Shown in pieces: positions 26,157-34,713 of a DNA stretch of 64,000 nucleotides. A model generated the notes under the pieces. That model worked only from the letters and a program-made list of their open reading frames with translations. It was not told the DNA's origin and ran no database searches. Both the position numbers and the translations under genes were made by a program. Numbering within the stretch: the stretch's first letter is position 1; every line of letters begins with the position of its first letter. The stretch is from JANXUR01 sp038229415 (GTDB lineage: Bacteria > Acidobacteriota > Terriglobia > Terriglobales > Acidobacteriaceae): positions 124,001-188,000 of the forward strand of contig JBBROM010000008.1 in NCBI GenBank assembly GCA_038229415.1, given 5' to 3'.

Positions 26157-28046
26157 CTACCGCTTCTTCTTCGCCGGCTTGGTGGGCTTCGCCTTCTTGG
26201 ACGGAGCCTTCGAGGCTGCCTTCTTCGCCGGGGCAGATTTCTTGACTGGCGGCTTGGGGGCAGGCTTTTTTGCCACTGGTTTTGGAGCCGTTTTGGCTAC
26301 CTTCTTCGGCAAAGATTTTGCCACCTTAGCTGCTGGCTTCATAGTCTTCTTGGCAGCAGGCTTAACCACCTTGCCGGTAGCCTTCGCAGGACTCTTCACC
26401 GCAGTCTTAACCGGAACCGTCTTCTTGACGGATGCCTTTGCACTAATCTTCGGCTTAGCTGCTGTGGGTTTGGCAACAGGTTTCGGCTCAGGCTTCTTTT
26501 CGGGTACTTTCTTGACCGGAGTGGGCGCTTGCACAGGGGCTGGTCTAGATGGAGCCGCAGGCTTCGGCGCTTCGACTGGAGCCGCGGTAGCTGTCGCAAC
26601 AGTTTTGGCTGTCTTCGCCGCCTTGGGTGCCTTCGGAGTCTTGGCCGCCTTGCCAGCCTTGGTAGCGGACTGAGCTGCGACCTTGGCGGCTTCTGCTGCG
26701 GCAGCGGCGCTTGCAGCTTCCGCGGCCTTGGCGCGTCCGCGCTTGCCGGTTGCAGGCGGCGGAGGCGGGGGCGGCGGAGCCAGTGGCTTCAAGAACTTCA
26801 TAATCTCAGCCGGATTGCGCAGCTTGCCGTCTATCAATTGCAGGAAGATTTCATGCGTCACCTTGGCGTAGTCCGCCATGGCGCTGGTGATGTTCAGCTC
26901 GGTCATCTCAGCTTGCGGCAGCTTCTTCTGCATCTCGCGCCACTCGCCGAGGAACTTCTCAATCTTGTCGGTCACCGACGACTGCCTTGATGTGGCGGCG
27001 ACGAACTGCACCAAGTCGGGCCGCGTTGCAGCAAGAATCGTCCACGCTCCCGAGGGATGCGCTGCTTCTTTGCTGGAGAGCGCATGTGCCAACTCTTTGG
27101 CTTCGCCTTCCACATGCTTCCATGCGTCTACCAGATCTTTGCGTGGAATCTTGCGGCGAATCGCGGCGACGTCGTTATCGGCCAGCTTGTGGGTCAGGAA
27201 GTAGAGCACACCGGGCGAAGTCTCCGATCGGTAGCCTAGTTCGGCCATGCGCTTGCGAATGTTCAACATGCGCTCCAAACCGTCCACGTCTATCTTGCTC
27301 AGGCTCCAGTGCGGATTCAGAACCTTCAACCATCCCTGCTCGTCAAGGGCGCGCAGCGCGGCGAGGGCGTCTTCTTCATAGGCGAGCTGCTCCACTTCGA
27401 CCGCGAGATGCGCGTCGCGGGCATGGTCCATGTAGCTACTCTCTTTGGCTGAGTTGTAGCGAGTCTGGGTCTTTTCTTCGAGCGTCCAGCCAAAGCGCGT
27501 GGCAAAACGAATAGCGCGAATCAGTCGCGCTGGGTCTTCTATAAAGCCGTAGTTCGAGACCAGCCGCAACACTTTGGCTTCGATGTCGGCGATACCGTTT
27601 ACCGGATCAATCAGCAGGCCGCGCGAACCTTCGTTCAGTGATAGCGCCATGGCGTTGGCAGTGAAGTCGCGGCGGCGCATGTCGTCCACAATGGTGGCTG
27701 AATGAATCACCGGGGGTTTGCCGATCGAGGGGTACTCTTCCGTGCGCGACATACTGATTTCGGCGCGGACTTTGCCGGGCAAAGCGAGGTGTAGCGTGCG
27801 GGTGTTCTCGTCCGAAGCGACCACGGTCGCACCGTGCCGCTCGAAGTCCTTTTGCAGCTTGAGCGCGTTGCCCTGCACCGTAAAGTCGAGGTCGCGGATA
27901 GGCGTGGCTGCAATGAGGTCACGGATGGCTCCACCGGTTAGGTAGAGATTGAAGTCGGAGTGGCGCGCAACTTCCTGCACCAGATTGATGCCCTGGAACT
28001 GTTCCGGGGTTAACCGGTATTCGAGTGTGTAGATGTAATCTGCCAT
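26157..28046 (-). CDS. CCA tRNA nucleotidyltransferase with H1-like Lys/Ala/Pro tail
   Basis: Residues 1-420 form a class II nucleotidyltransferase: LYLTGGAIRDL carries the nucleotide-binding GG and RD, DLDF the catalytic acids, RRRDFTANAMAL the following helix, and RLIRAIRFATRFGW the neck motif. It should add or repair CCA ends of tRNA. From about residue 423 a run of eight prolines leads into roughly 200 residues made almost only of Lys, Ala, Pro and Val, with repeated AKK, KPA and VKK steps, closely resembling histone H1 C-terminal tails. This tail doubles the usual family length of about 400. It is in frame with a clean stop and is encoded at about 26157-26775. It may bind RNA or DNA; poly(A) polymerase is an alternative enzyme call. 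Confidence 0.9.
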   Translation of the reverse strand: MADYIYTLEYRLTPEQFQGINLVQEVARHSDFNLYLTGGAIRDLIAATPIRDLDFTVQGNALKLQKDFERHGATVVASDENTRTLHLALPGKVRAEISMSRTEEYPSIGKPPVIHSATIVDDMRRRDFTANAMALSLNEGSRGLLIDPVNGIADIEAKVLRLVSNYGFIEDPARLIRAIRFATRFGWTLEEKTQTRYNSAKESSYMDHARDAHLAVEVEQLAYEEDALAALRALDEQGWLKVLNPHWSLSKIDVDGLERMLNIRKRMAELGYRSETSPGVLYFLTHKLADNDVAAIRRKIPRKDLVDAWKHVEGEAKELAHALSSKEAAHPSGAWTILAATRPDLVQFVAATSRQSSVTDKIEKFLGEWREMQKKLPQAEMTELNITSAMADYAKVTHEIFLQLIDGKLRNPAEIMKFLKPLAPPPPPPPPATGKRGRAKAAEAASAAAAAEAAKVAAQSATKAGKAAKTPKAPKAAKTAKTVATATAAPVEAPKPAAPSRPAPVQAPTPVKKVPEKKPEPKPVAKPTAAKPKISAKASVKKTVPVKTAVKSPAKATGKVVKPAAKKTMKPAAKVAKSLPKKVAKTAPKPVAKKPAPKPPVKKSAPAKKAASKAPSKKAKPTKPAKKKR

Positions 28047-28357
28047 CGGATGTCAGGTGCCAATTCCGGGCTGCTGGTGCCCCGTGTTTCAGATTTCTGC
28101 GAATCCCAACGATTTCCACAGCCTGCCGCTCTGCGCTTCCGGCAGTAGCCCACAACCTGCAATAAGCCACGCCTTTTGAAGCACTTACAAGTCGAATCGG
28201 TGGCTTGGCGAACGCGGTAGTTTAACACACCTGTCATCTTTCTGCCACATAGAACGTGCATAAATCGGCTCGGAACGGGCCAGTTCACTTTCGATACCGC
28301 CGAGGCACCACACTAACCATTCGCAAAGCTCGAATTTTCTGCTATTCACAAGAGAGC
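28047..28357. other. Divergent intergenic region between cca and DUF gene
   Basis: About 310 bases. An open frame in step with the downstream gene extends back to 28256, but the ATG at 28358 is preferred. I found no promoter hexamers, hairpin or RNA gene that I would defend. Confidence 0.4.
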
Positions 28358-28834
28358 ATGTCTTCCACGCACAAGAAGGTCGTCGTCCGCAAAGTGGACC
28401 GTGACGCGATGAATGGCTACGTCTCGCCAGCCGCGTTTCTGGTGGAGGGCAAGCTGGAGCTGCTGAATACTGCAGGAAACGTTGTAGGCATGGAACTTAG
28501 CGACGTGAAGGCAGTTTTTTTTGTGCGCGAATTTGGCGAAACCAGCGCCCTGAACCGCAAGACGTTCAGCGCCCGTCCCCGGACGGAAGGTATTTGGGTA
28601 CGGCTCAAGTTTCGCGACAACGACACATTGGAAGGCGTGATGCCCGCCGATCTAAGCCAAAATCCGCCGGAAGGCTACTTTCTGATTCCGCCTGACCTGC
28701 GCTCTAACACCCAGCGCATCTTTGTGCCCCGGCTGGCGTTGGAGTCCATCACAGTGCTAAGCGTGATTGGGGCCGCCAAGGCCAAACGCCGCGCCGCAGC
28801 CGACGCCGCGCAGGAACCGCTGCTGTTTCAGTAG
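28358..28834 (+). CDS. Hypothetical protein, small acidobacterial-type beta protein
   Basis: A 158-residue soluble protein. It has a short basic N-terminus (HKKVVVRKVDRD), a strand-rich core (FLVEGKLELLNTAGNVVGMEL, VKAVFFVREF) and a second half with WVRLKFRDNDTLEGVMP and GYFLIPPD followed by NTQRIFVPR. The pattern of a small beta barrel binding a charged ligand is possible, as in PilZ-like proteins, but I cannot confirm it. It resembles uncharacterised proteins common in Acidobacteriota. An AGAG ribosome site precedes the ATG. It lies 15 bases upstream of lpxD and may be co-transcribed. Confidence 0.75.
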   Translation: MSSTHKKVVVRKVDRDAMNGYVSPAAFLVEGKLELLNTAGNVVGMELSDVKAVFFVREFGETSALNRKTFSARPRTEGIWVRLKFRDNDTLEGVMPADLSQNPPEGYFLIPPDLRSNTQRIFVPRLALESITVLSVIGAAKAKRRAAADAAQEPLLFQ

Positions 28835-28849
28835 TAAACTGCCCTCACG

Positions 28850-29851
28850 ATGCCAAAATCTCTTCTTCTCGGCGAAGTCGCGACCGCGCTTGGCGCTCGG
28901 CTGCATGGTAACCCCGAAATCATCGTCACCGGCGTGGCTGGGATTGAAGAAGCGTGCGAAGGCCAGATCACCTTCGTTTCCAATCCCAAATACACGCCGC
29001 TGGCGCGGACGACCCGGGCCTCTGCTGTGATTGTGGCGGAGGATTTTCCCGAAGTTGCCGCTGCGACGCTGCGGACGAAAAATTCTTACCTTACATTTGC
29101 GCGGGCGCTGGAGCTTTTCTACGATGCACCGCACTACGCTCCGGGCATTCATCCGACAGCTGTGGTGGACGCTTCGGCGAAGATTGGTGCCAACGCGCAC
29201 ATCGGTGCTTACGCCGTGGTGGGTGCTTATGTAGAGATTGGCGATGACTGCATTCTGCTGTCGCACGTGGTGATCTATCGCGGCGCGAAGATCGGCCACA
29301 GGTTTCTGGCTCATGCACATGCGGTGGTGCGCGAGTTCTGCCGCATCGGTAATAATGTGATTTTGCAGAATGGAGTGGTTATCGGCGGCGACGGCTTCGG
29401 CTTTGCCAAGGACGACCACGGCCACTGGCACAAGATTCCTCAGACTGGCCCTACCGTGCTCGGTGACAACGTGGAAGTGCAGTCGAACGCAACGGTGGAC
29501 CGAGCAAGTGTCGGGGAATCGCGCATCGGGCGTGGCACGAAGATTGACAACCTGGTGCAGGTGGGCCACGGCGCCATCATCGGAGAAGACACGCTGCTGT
29601 GCGCGCAGGTCGGCGTCGCAGGCTCCGCCGAGGTTGGCAACAACGTAATTCTCGCCGGACAAGTCGGCGTCGTCGGTCACCTGAAAATCGGCGACGGAGC
29701 CATCGTCACCGCCCAAAGCGGCGTCGGCCATGACATCGACCCGGGAGCGTTGGTCAGTGGATCGCCCGCATTTGATAACAAGATCTGGCTGCGGAGTGTG
29801 GCCCTGTTCCAGAAGCTTCCGGAGCTGGCGAAGAAGATCAGAGGGCAGTAG
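28850..29851 (+). CDS. lpxD: UDP-3-O-acylglucosamine N-acyltransferase LpxD
   Basis: A 333-residue trimeric acyltransferase of lipid A synthesis. An N-terminal uridine-binding domain (about 1-100) is followed by a left-handed beta helix with hexapeptide repeats (IGANAHIGAYAVVGAYVEIG, IGRGTKIDNLVQVGHG), and the GGDGFGFAKDDHGHWHKIPQ stretch around the catalytic His. It shows that the organism makes lipid A-like glycolipid. It converges on the GHKL ATPase gene with only a few tens of bases between. Confidence 0.96.
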   Translation: MPKSLLLGEVATALGARLHGNPEIIVTGVAGIEEACEGQITFVSNPKYTPLARTTRASAVIVAEDFPEVAAATLRTKNSYLTFARALELFYDAPHYAPGIHPTAVVDASAKIGANAHIGAYAVVGAYVEIGDDCILLSHVVIYRGAKIGHRFLAHAHAVVREFCRIGNNVILQNGVVIGGDGFGFAKDDHGHWHKIPQTGPTVLGDNVEVQSNATVDRASVGESRIGRGTKIDNLVQVGHGAIIGEDTLLCAQVGVAGSAEVGNNVILAGQVGVVGHLKIGDGAIVTAQSGVGHDIDPGALVSGSPAFDNKIWLRSVALFQKLPELAKKIRGQ

Positions 29852-29922
29852 CTGGCGTCGCATGCGCCTTAAGCCTGGTCAGGCGAATTTCAAATTGTAG
29901 AGTTTCTTGAGAACGTTCTCGA

Positions 29923-31446
29923 CTACCTCGACGCCCGCAACTCATGGTCGTCCACAGCGACTGACGTGCGCTCGTGGATCAACTTACATCTCAGCCGATA
30001 GTAGTAGTTGATCTTTTTCCATATATCTGAGCCAATAGAATGGATATATTTTTCGATTTCCTTGTGAACGTCGCCTCGATTCCCGAATAGCGAGAGAAGG
30101 CGGGAATCGGTATAAGACGCACCTGAGTCGTTGACGAGATATTCTTTGAACGCTATTTCTAGAGTGCTATCGAGCACAATAAGTGATAGACGATTCCGTT
30201 GTTCGAGACGTTGTTTTGAAATCAGGTCAGCAGCTATTACGCCTTCATAAAGCCCTTTTGTCCAAGGCTTAGCCTGCGCTACGTTCCTGTTTTTCTGTGC
30301 AAGAATGTCCCCCAGACGAGGCCGCGACTTCGGGAGCGGCGGTAGATGAGACCTCGTGATAGCTTCTAGGCTCTCAGCTTCAACTCTCTTTATTTGTCCG
30401 GTCTTATACCTGAACACTTTTTCGGGCCAATCGCCCATCCAGATTCTTGACAGCGACGTGTAGTATTTCAGCGTTCCTGTCAACCAATCACGCATCGCGG
30501 AGAACACCGGATGCTTGCCATTTATATCCGACTTGCTGCTATTCCATGGCATCGACCGCGCATCGCCATTCATAAACACCAGTACCCTCGTAAGGGACAG
30601 CTTCGGATGTGGAAGACCTGCGAGACCCTTGACAAAGCCCACTTCCGCCGTTTTTAGCGCCCGGGCAATGAGACGGTCGTTGCAATAAAAGTACACGCCA
30701 TACTCGCCTGATGCGGGACTCGATTCAAGCGTGAGACCGGCGATCACCCTCATCCTGATGACCTGCCCGTCGTCGGTCTTGATTTGGAAAACAAATTCCT
30801 GAGGAACGTGGCCCGGCGGGTACGCCCAATTTTCGAAGAACTGTGGAGCAACCAACTGACCGTTCAACGTCAATTCCAGCGAACCACCGGACACGAACCG
30901 AGCGTATGTGGCTCCCAGGTGGTCGGCGAGTTGCTTGATTGACTCATCGCTAAGGTGACTTCGCAGTCTCTGCAGCTGAATTATGGTTGTGCCTTTAGCA
31001 ATCTCATCTACTTGGTAGATCGGCAATTCCCAGTTGTCGTCTTGAATCCATTGATCGTCGAAGTCAAGCTGGAAAGTTTCCTGGTTCCGGAATCGAGTAC
31101 GCATCCGGACATCTTGAGCGAGAGCGACGACGGCTCTCTTCGTCCCCACCCCGAATAGCCCAATAGTTTCATCGGTGGGATTTGTGCCCGTCTGCCCTGG
31201 ACTGACGATAAATTTCAGATCTGACCTCGGCAGGCCGCCTGCATTGTCTTGAACTGTTATGGTCTGTTGGGAAACGTCGAGAAGTATGCTGATACTGACG
31301 CGCCCCTTTCGCCCGGCTCTTGTCCAGACGTCAATTCCATTGTCGACAAGCTCGCAGATTGCCCTATTTAGATCATAATCCGCGATAATTGAAAGAAAGA
31401 GCCTCTTGGATGGCGTGGCGTCGAGGATCGCAACTTCTCTTTTCAC
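29923..31446 (-). CDS. GHKL ATPase with HEPN-like C-terminus, probable 3' frameshift
   Basis: A 507-residue protein. The N-terminal Bergerat fold is complete: N box with Glu32 and Asn36 (ELVDN), G1 DNAGG at 67-71, and G2 GLFGVGTK at 96-103, as in MORC, HSP90 and histidine kinases, but there is no kinase His domain. The middle (about 180-350) is uncharacterised. The C-terminus LIVLDSTLEIAFKEYL and YYYRLRCKLIHE resembles HEPN folds, with an R-x4-H motif at Arg486-His491. The frame ends at 29923, yet a shift near 29932 restores a helix VEVVENVLKKLYNLKFA ending at 29879, which fits such a fold. GTG start with GGGAG five bases upstream. Base composition is more AT-rich than neighbours, suggesting transfer. 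An anti-phage role is inferred. Confidence 0.78.
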   Translation of the reverse strand: MKREVAILDATPSKRLFLSIIADYDLNRAICELVDNGIDVWTRAGRKGRVSISILLDVSQQTITVQDNAGGLPRSDLKFIVSPGQTGTNPTDETIGLFGVGTKRAVVALAQDVRMRTRFRNQETFQLDFDDQWIQDDNWELPIYQVDEIAKGTTIIQLQRLRSHLSDESIKQLADHLGATYARFVSGGSLELTLNGQLVAPQFFENWAYPPGHVPQEFVFQIKTDDGQVIRMRVIAGLTLESSPASGEYGVYFYCNDRLIARALKTAEVGFVKGLAGLPHPKLSLTRVLVFMNGDARSMPWNSSKSDINGKHPVFSAMRDWLTGTLKYYTSLSRIWMGDWPEKVFRYKTGQIKRVEAESLEAITRSHLPPLPKSRPRLGDILAQKNRNVAQAKPWTKGLYEGVIAADLISKQRLEQRNRLSLIVLDSTLEIAFKEYLVNDSGASYTDSRLLSLFGNRGDVHKEIEKYIHSIGSDIWKKINYYYRLRCKLIHERTSVAVDDHELRASR

Positions 31447-31556
31447 CCGGGCTCCCTAAGGCGGCGAAGTCGGTGGCCGCACATGCCAAATATTTCTACT
31501 ACTTAGCAAACGGATTGTCTAGCTCTGGCAACTTGCGACTAACTGCGCTTGGCAGG

Positions 31557-32264
31557 CTAACTTTTCGACTCTTCAGGCAGTACGCTGGCAATGACATTGC
31601 GGACCTTCTCCAGTAACTCCTCTTTGGTGCCGAATTCCGAGGGTGGAATTGGCGAGTGGAAGACGACGCGCACTAGGCCGGGATAGCAGGCGAACTTGCC
31701 CTTCTTCATCACCTCGCGGCTGCCAAGAATGGTGATGGGAACGACCGGCACCCCACACTCGACTGCCAGATAAAACGGGCCCTTTTTCATTGGCAGAAGC
31801 TTGCCGTCCCACGAGCGGCCGCCTTCGGGATAGACCAGCATATTCAAGCCGCTGCGCAGCACGCGGGCGGCATCGCGCACCGCCTGCACGCCAGCATCAC
31901 GATTGCCGCGATCCACCGGAATGAGTGATCCGATGCGCATAGTTTGGGCCAGCAGCGGAATCTTGAATAGCTCTTTTTTCACCAGTACGGACGATCGGCC
32001 AGGAATGAGCGGAATGGTGATCGGCGGGTCGAGGTTCGAGACGTGATTCGACATGAAGATGTAAGACTGCCCGGCGACGAGATGTTCGCGGCCTTCAGCC
32101 TTCACGTGCGCACCGCCGATCCAGGTGCCGGCGCGGCAGCCCCACATTACGAAGCGATAAAGCACGGCGGGATGACCCTGCACCCATGCCACAGGAAATC
32201 CGACGACCGCGGCGAGTGGCATGGCCACGGCCCAGAATGCGACCATCAGCGCAGCGCGGATCAA
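31557..32264 (-). CDS. plsC: Lysophospholipid acyltransferase (PlsC family)
   Basis: A 235-residue membrane-bound 1-acyl-glycerol-3-phosphate acyltransferase-like enzyme. The catalytic NHVSNLD motif (HX4D), the VYPEGGRSWDG substrate site (normally PEGTRS), and a hydrophobic N-terminal anchor are present. The TTG start overlaps the mpl stop as TTGA and has GGAGG six bases upstream; an ATG six codons later is the alternative. It may act on phosphatidic acid or on another lysolipid. Confidence 0.88.
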   Translation of the reverse strand: MIRAALMVAFWAVAMPLAAVVGFPVAWVQGHPAVLYRFVMWGCRAGTWIGGAHVKAEGREHLVAGQSYIFMSNHVSNLDPPITIPLIPGRSSVLVKKELFKIPLLAQTMRIGSLIPVDRGNRDAGVQAVRDAARVLRSGLNMLVYPEGGRSWDGKLLPMKKGPFYLAVECGVPVVPITILGSREVMKKGKFACYPGLVRVVFHSPIPPSEFGTKEELLEKVRNVIASVLPEESKS

Positions 32265-33703
32265 ATTGTGCCTCCGGCGCTCAATGTAGCGAAGCGCGCG
32301 CGAAGAGCTGTTGGCAGCTTTTCGTAGATGCCGCCGAATGCGCCGTTGGAAAGTGTTGCGATTACATCCCCTGCGCGAACTTCCGGCACGATCATTGCCA
32401 CAATCGCGTCGGCATCGGCGAGACAGCGCGCGGGCTTGCCGAGGTGCTCAATCCCGGCGATCAAATCGGCGACGCTAAGACGCTCGGATACCGCGATTGC
32501 CTCCGCCTTGAACACGTCGGCGACGATCACCTCATCGGCCAAGGCAAGACTGGCGGCGAGTTCCGCCTGGAAGATTTTGCGCCGCAAGGTGTTGGAGCGC
32601 GGTTCCAGCACCGCCCACAAACGGCGTCCGCGATAGCGATCACGCAGGGCGGTCAGCGTCTCGGTAATAGCCGTCGGGTGGTGCGCGAAGTCGTCAATGA
32701 TGGTCACGCCAGCGATCTCTGCTTTCACTTCGAGCCGCCGCTTGACGCTGCGGAAGCTGGCCAGCGCCTCGGCGACCTTCGCGACCGGAATTCTATGGGC
32801 ATCGGCCACCGCTGCTGCGGCCGTTGCGTTCAGTACGTTGTAGCGGCCCGCGAGCGGGAATGAAAATTCCGCCCAAGGTTCACCCTGCTTGCGTACGTGC
32901 CACTGCGTGGAATCGGATGCAAAGTGCAAGTCGGTGATCTGCCAATGCGCGGCGGCGGTGAAGCCGTAACGCTCGACCGGGCAGAATGCTTTGGCCAGGC
33001 AGCGCTCCACACTTGCGCCTGAGTCAAACGCTACAATCCGCCCGCGCTGCGGGATCAAATTTACCAGCCGCTGGAATGCAGTCTCGACGGCAGGTAAGTC
33101 CGCATAGATATCGGCGTGATCGAATTCAACGGAAGTGAGGATGAGTGTAGTGGGAAAGTAGTGGAGAAACTTGGGACCCTTATCAAAGAACGCGGTATCG
33201 TATTCGTCGCCTTCGATGATGAAGTGTTCGCCGCCGCTGACTGCAAAACTCGAACCGAAATTCTCGGCAATGCCGCCGATGAGGTAAGAGGGGTCGCGTC
33301 CGGCTACGGAGAAAATCCACGCCAGCATGGAGGTGGTGGTCGTCTTGCCGTGAGTGCCCGCGACGCAGAGCACTTCCCTTTCCTGCAAAAACTCTTCCTG
33401 CAGCAACTGCGCCATCGAAGTCATCGGAATACGCTGATTGAGCACATACTCTAGCTCGACGTTGCCGCGCGAAATGGCGTTACCCACTATCACGAGGTCG
33501 GGGCGTGGCTCGAGATGCCCGGCTGCATAGGGCTGCGCTATGGCGATTCCAATCGAGGCGAGGAAGTCCGACATAGGCGGATAGGCCGCGGCGTCCGAGC
33601 CAGTCACGCGATGGCCACGGGTCTGCAACATCCCCGCGAGCGAGGCCATGGCGGTGCCGCAGATTCCGATCAGATGAATGTGTCTAGGCAAGGGTTTATC
33701 CAT
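32261..33703 (-). CDS. mpl: UDP-MurNAc:L-Ala-gamma-D-Glu-mDAP ligase Mpl
   Basis: A 480-residue Mur ligase. The ATP site is GTHGKTTTTS; a central VEFDHADIY and HHPTAI region and the EPRSNTLRR motif near residue 350 distinguish the recycling enzyme Mpl from MurC. It reattaches the recovered tripeptide to UDP-MurNAc during peptidoglycan turnover. ATG start at 33703. The stop overlaps the plsC TTG start. A possible promoter lies 14 bases upstream. The LD-carboxypeptidase gene ends 54 bases upstream, which fits a recycling theme. Confidence 0.93.
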   Translation of the reverse strand: MDKPLPRHIHLIGICGTAMASLAGMLQTRGHRVTGSDAAAYPPMSDFLASIGIAIAQPYAAGHLEPRPDLVIVGNAISRGNVELEYVLNQRIPMTSMAQLLQEEFLQEREVLCVAGTHGKTTTTSMLAWIFSVAGRDPSYLIGGIAENFGSSFAVSGGEHFIIEGDEYDTAFFDKGPKFLHYFPTTLILTSVEFDHADIYADLPAVETAFQRLVNLIPQRGRIVAFDSGASVERCLAKAFCPVERYGFTAAAHWQITDLHFASDSTQWHVRKQGEPWAEFSFPLAGRYNVLNATAAAAVADAHRIPVAKVAEALASFRSVKRRLEVKAEIAGVTIIDDFAHHPTAITETLTALRDRYRGRRLWAVLEPRSNTLRRKIFQAELAASLALADEVIVADVFKAEAIAVSERLSVADLIAGIEHLGKPARCLADADAIVAMIVPEVRAGDVIATLSNGAFGGIYEKLPTALRARFATLSAGGTI

Positions 33704-33716
33704 GCGGGAAAACGTG

Positions 33717-33745
33717 AGTGTATCAGTTTGAGACTGTGGACGGAA
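33717..33745 (-). promoter_or_regulatory. Candidate promoter of mpl
   Basis: On the minus strand TTCCGT, a 17-base spacer, then TACACT with TG one base before the hexamer. The -10 ends 13 bases before the mpl ATG, so the leader would be very short. Confidence 0.35.
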
Positions 33746-33756
33746 TGTATCGTGGG

Positions 33757-34713
33757 TTACGGGGCGGATTCCACGGACGCTTCGAGCGCTTGCAAACGGA
33801 TGGAATCGGCACCGGCGGTGAGGCGAACTTGGATGCCAATCGGCAAGGTAAGGTTCGCCCCGGCGACGTGACCGAAAGGAAGTCCGTAAGCCACTGGAAT
33901 GCCGAGGTCGCCGACCATACGCATAATTACGTCTTCCAGCGTGAACTTCTGTTCGGGCGTAGCCTGGCAGTGCAGCATCTCGCCAAAGACGAGGCCTCGG
34001 ACGTGGTCGAACTTGCCCGCGTGCTTTAACTGCATCATCATGCGATCCACTTGAAAGGGCTTTACCGAGACATCCTCGATGAGCAGGATTGTGCCGTCTG
34101 TTTGGATTTCATAAGCTGTGCCTAACGACGACACCAACATGGAAAGGCACCCGCCATAGAATCGGCCTTCAGCTGTACCGGTTTGCAGGGCGCGGAGGCG
34201 GTGCGTCGCCGGAAGGCTTATGTCGAGCCAGCGTTGGCCGTTGAGCGCACCAAACCAGGAGTCCACATCAATGCCGCTGGGGGCAGCGAAGTCTTTGGCG
34301 ATCATGGGGCCGTGGAAGGTCACCAAGCCAGTCGCGTCAGAGATGTAACTGAGCAGCGTGGTGATGTCGCTGTAGCCCATAAAAATCTTGGGATGAGCGC
34401 GCAGCTTGTCGAGATCGAGCAGCGGCGGCAGATAGTTCGAGCCATAGCCTCCGCGAGCGCAAATGATGGCGCGGACGGTGTCGTCCTCGAACATCGCTTC
34501 GATCTCACGGGCACGGCGTTCCGCAGAACCGGCGAAAAAAAGATCTTCCTCGAAGATCGTATCGAGGTACTTCCACTTGTAGCCCATTTCTTCCAAGCGA
34601 CGGCATCCCAGCGCCAGCAGGTCTGCCCACATGGGACTGGCCGGGGCAACTATGCCGATGGTGTCGCCGGGGCGAAGCGCCGGGGGCTTGATAGCTGGGA
34701 TGGAAGGCCTCAA
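33757..34713 (-). CDS. LD-carboxypeptidase, S66 family
   Basis: A 318-residue serine peptidase that cuts the terminal D-Ala from murein tetrapeptides, used in peptidoglycan recycling. The nucleophile serine lies in GYSDIT, with the Arg/Gly-rich ICARGGYGSNY ahead of it; an IEDVSVKPFQVDR stretch and the late GLPFGHVAG His complete the expected triad region. The frame is open far upstream, but the TTG at 34713 is chosen: it overlaps the dapF stop as TTGA, has GGAG eight bases upstream, and gives the normal start IPAIKPPALRPGDTI. MccF-type immunity peptidases share the fold, but the neighbours favour LdcA. Confidence 0.9.
   Translation of the reverse strand: MRPSIPAIKPPALRPGDTIGIVAPASPMWADLLALGCRRLEEMGYKWKYLDTIFEEDLFFAGSAERRAREIEAMFEDDTVRAIICARGGYGSNYLPPLLDLDKLRAHPKIFMGYSDITTLLSYISDATGLVTFHGPMIAKDFAAPSGIDVDSWFGALNGQRWLDISLPATHRLRALQTGTAEGRFYGGCLSMLVSSLGTAYEIQTDGTILLIEDVSVKPFQVDRMMMQLKHAGKFDHVRGLVFGEMLHCQATPEQKFTLEDVIMRMVGDLGIPVAYGLPFGHVAGANLTLPIGIQVRLTAGADSIRLQALEASVESAP

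Noticed and set aside
26157..26780. Repeat-rich DNA in the cca tail considered as CRISPR or satellite
   Set aside because: No uniform spacers; the repetition follows from Lys/Ala/Pro codons in an open reading frame.
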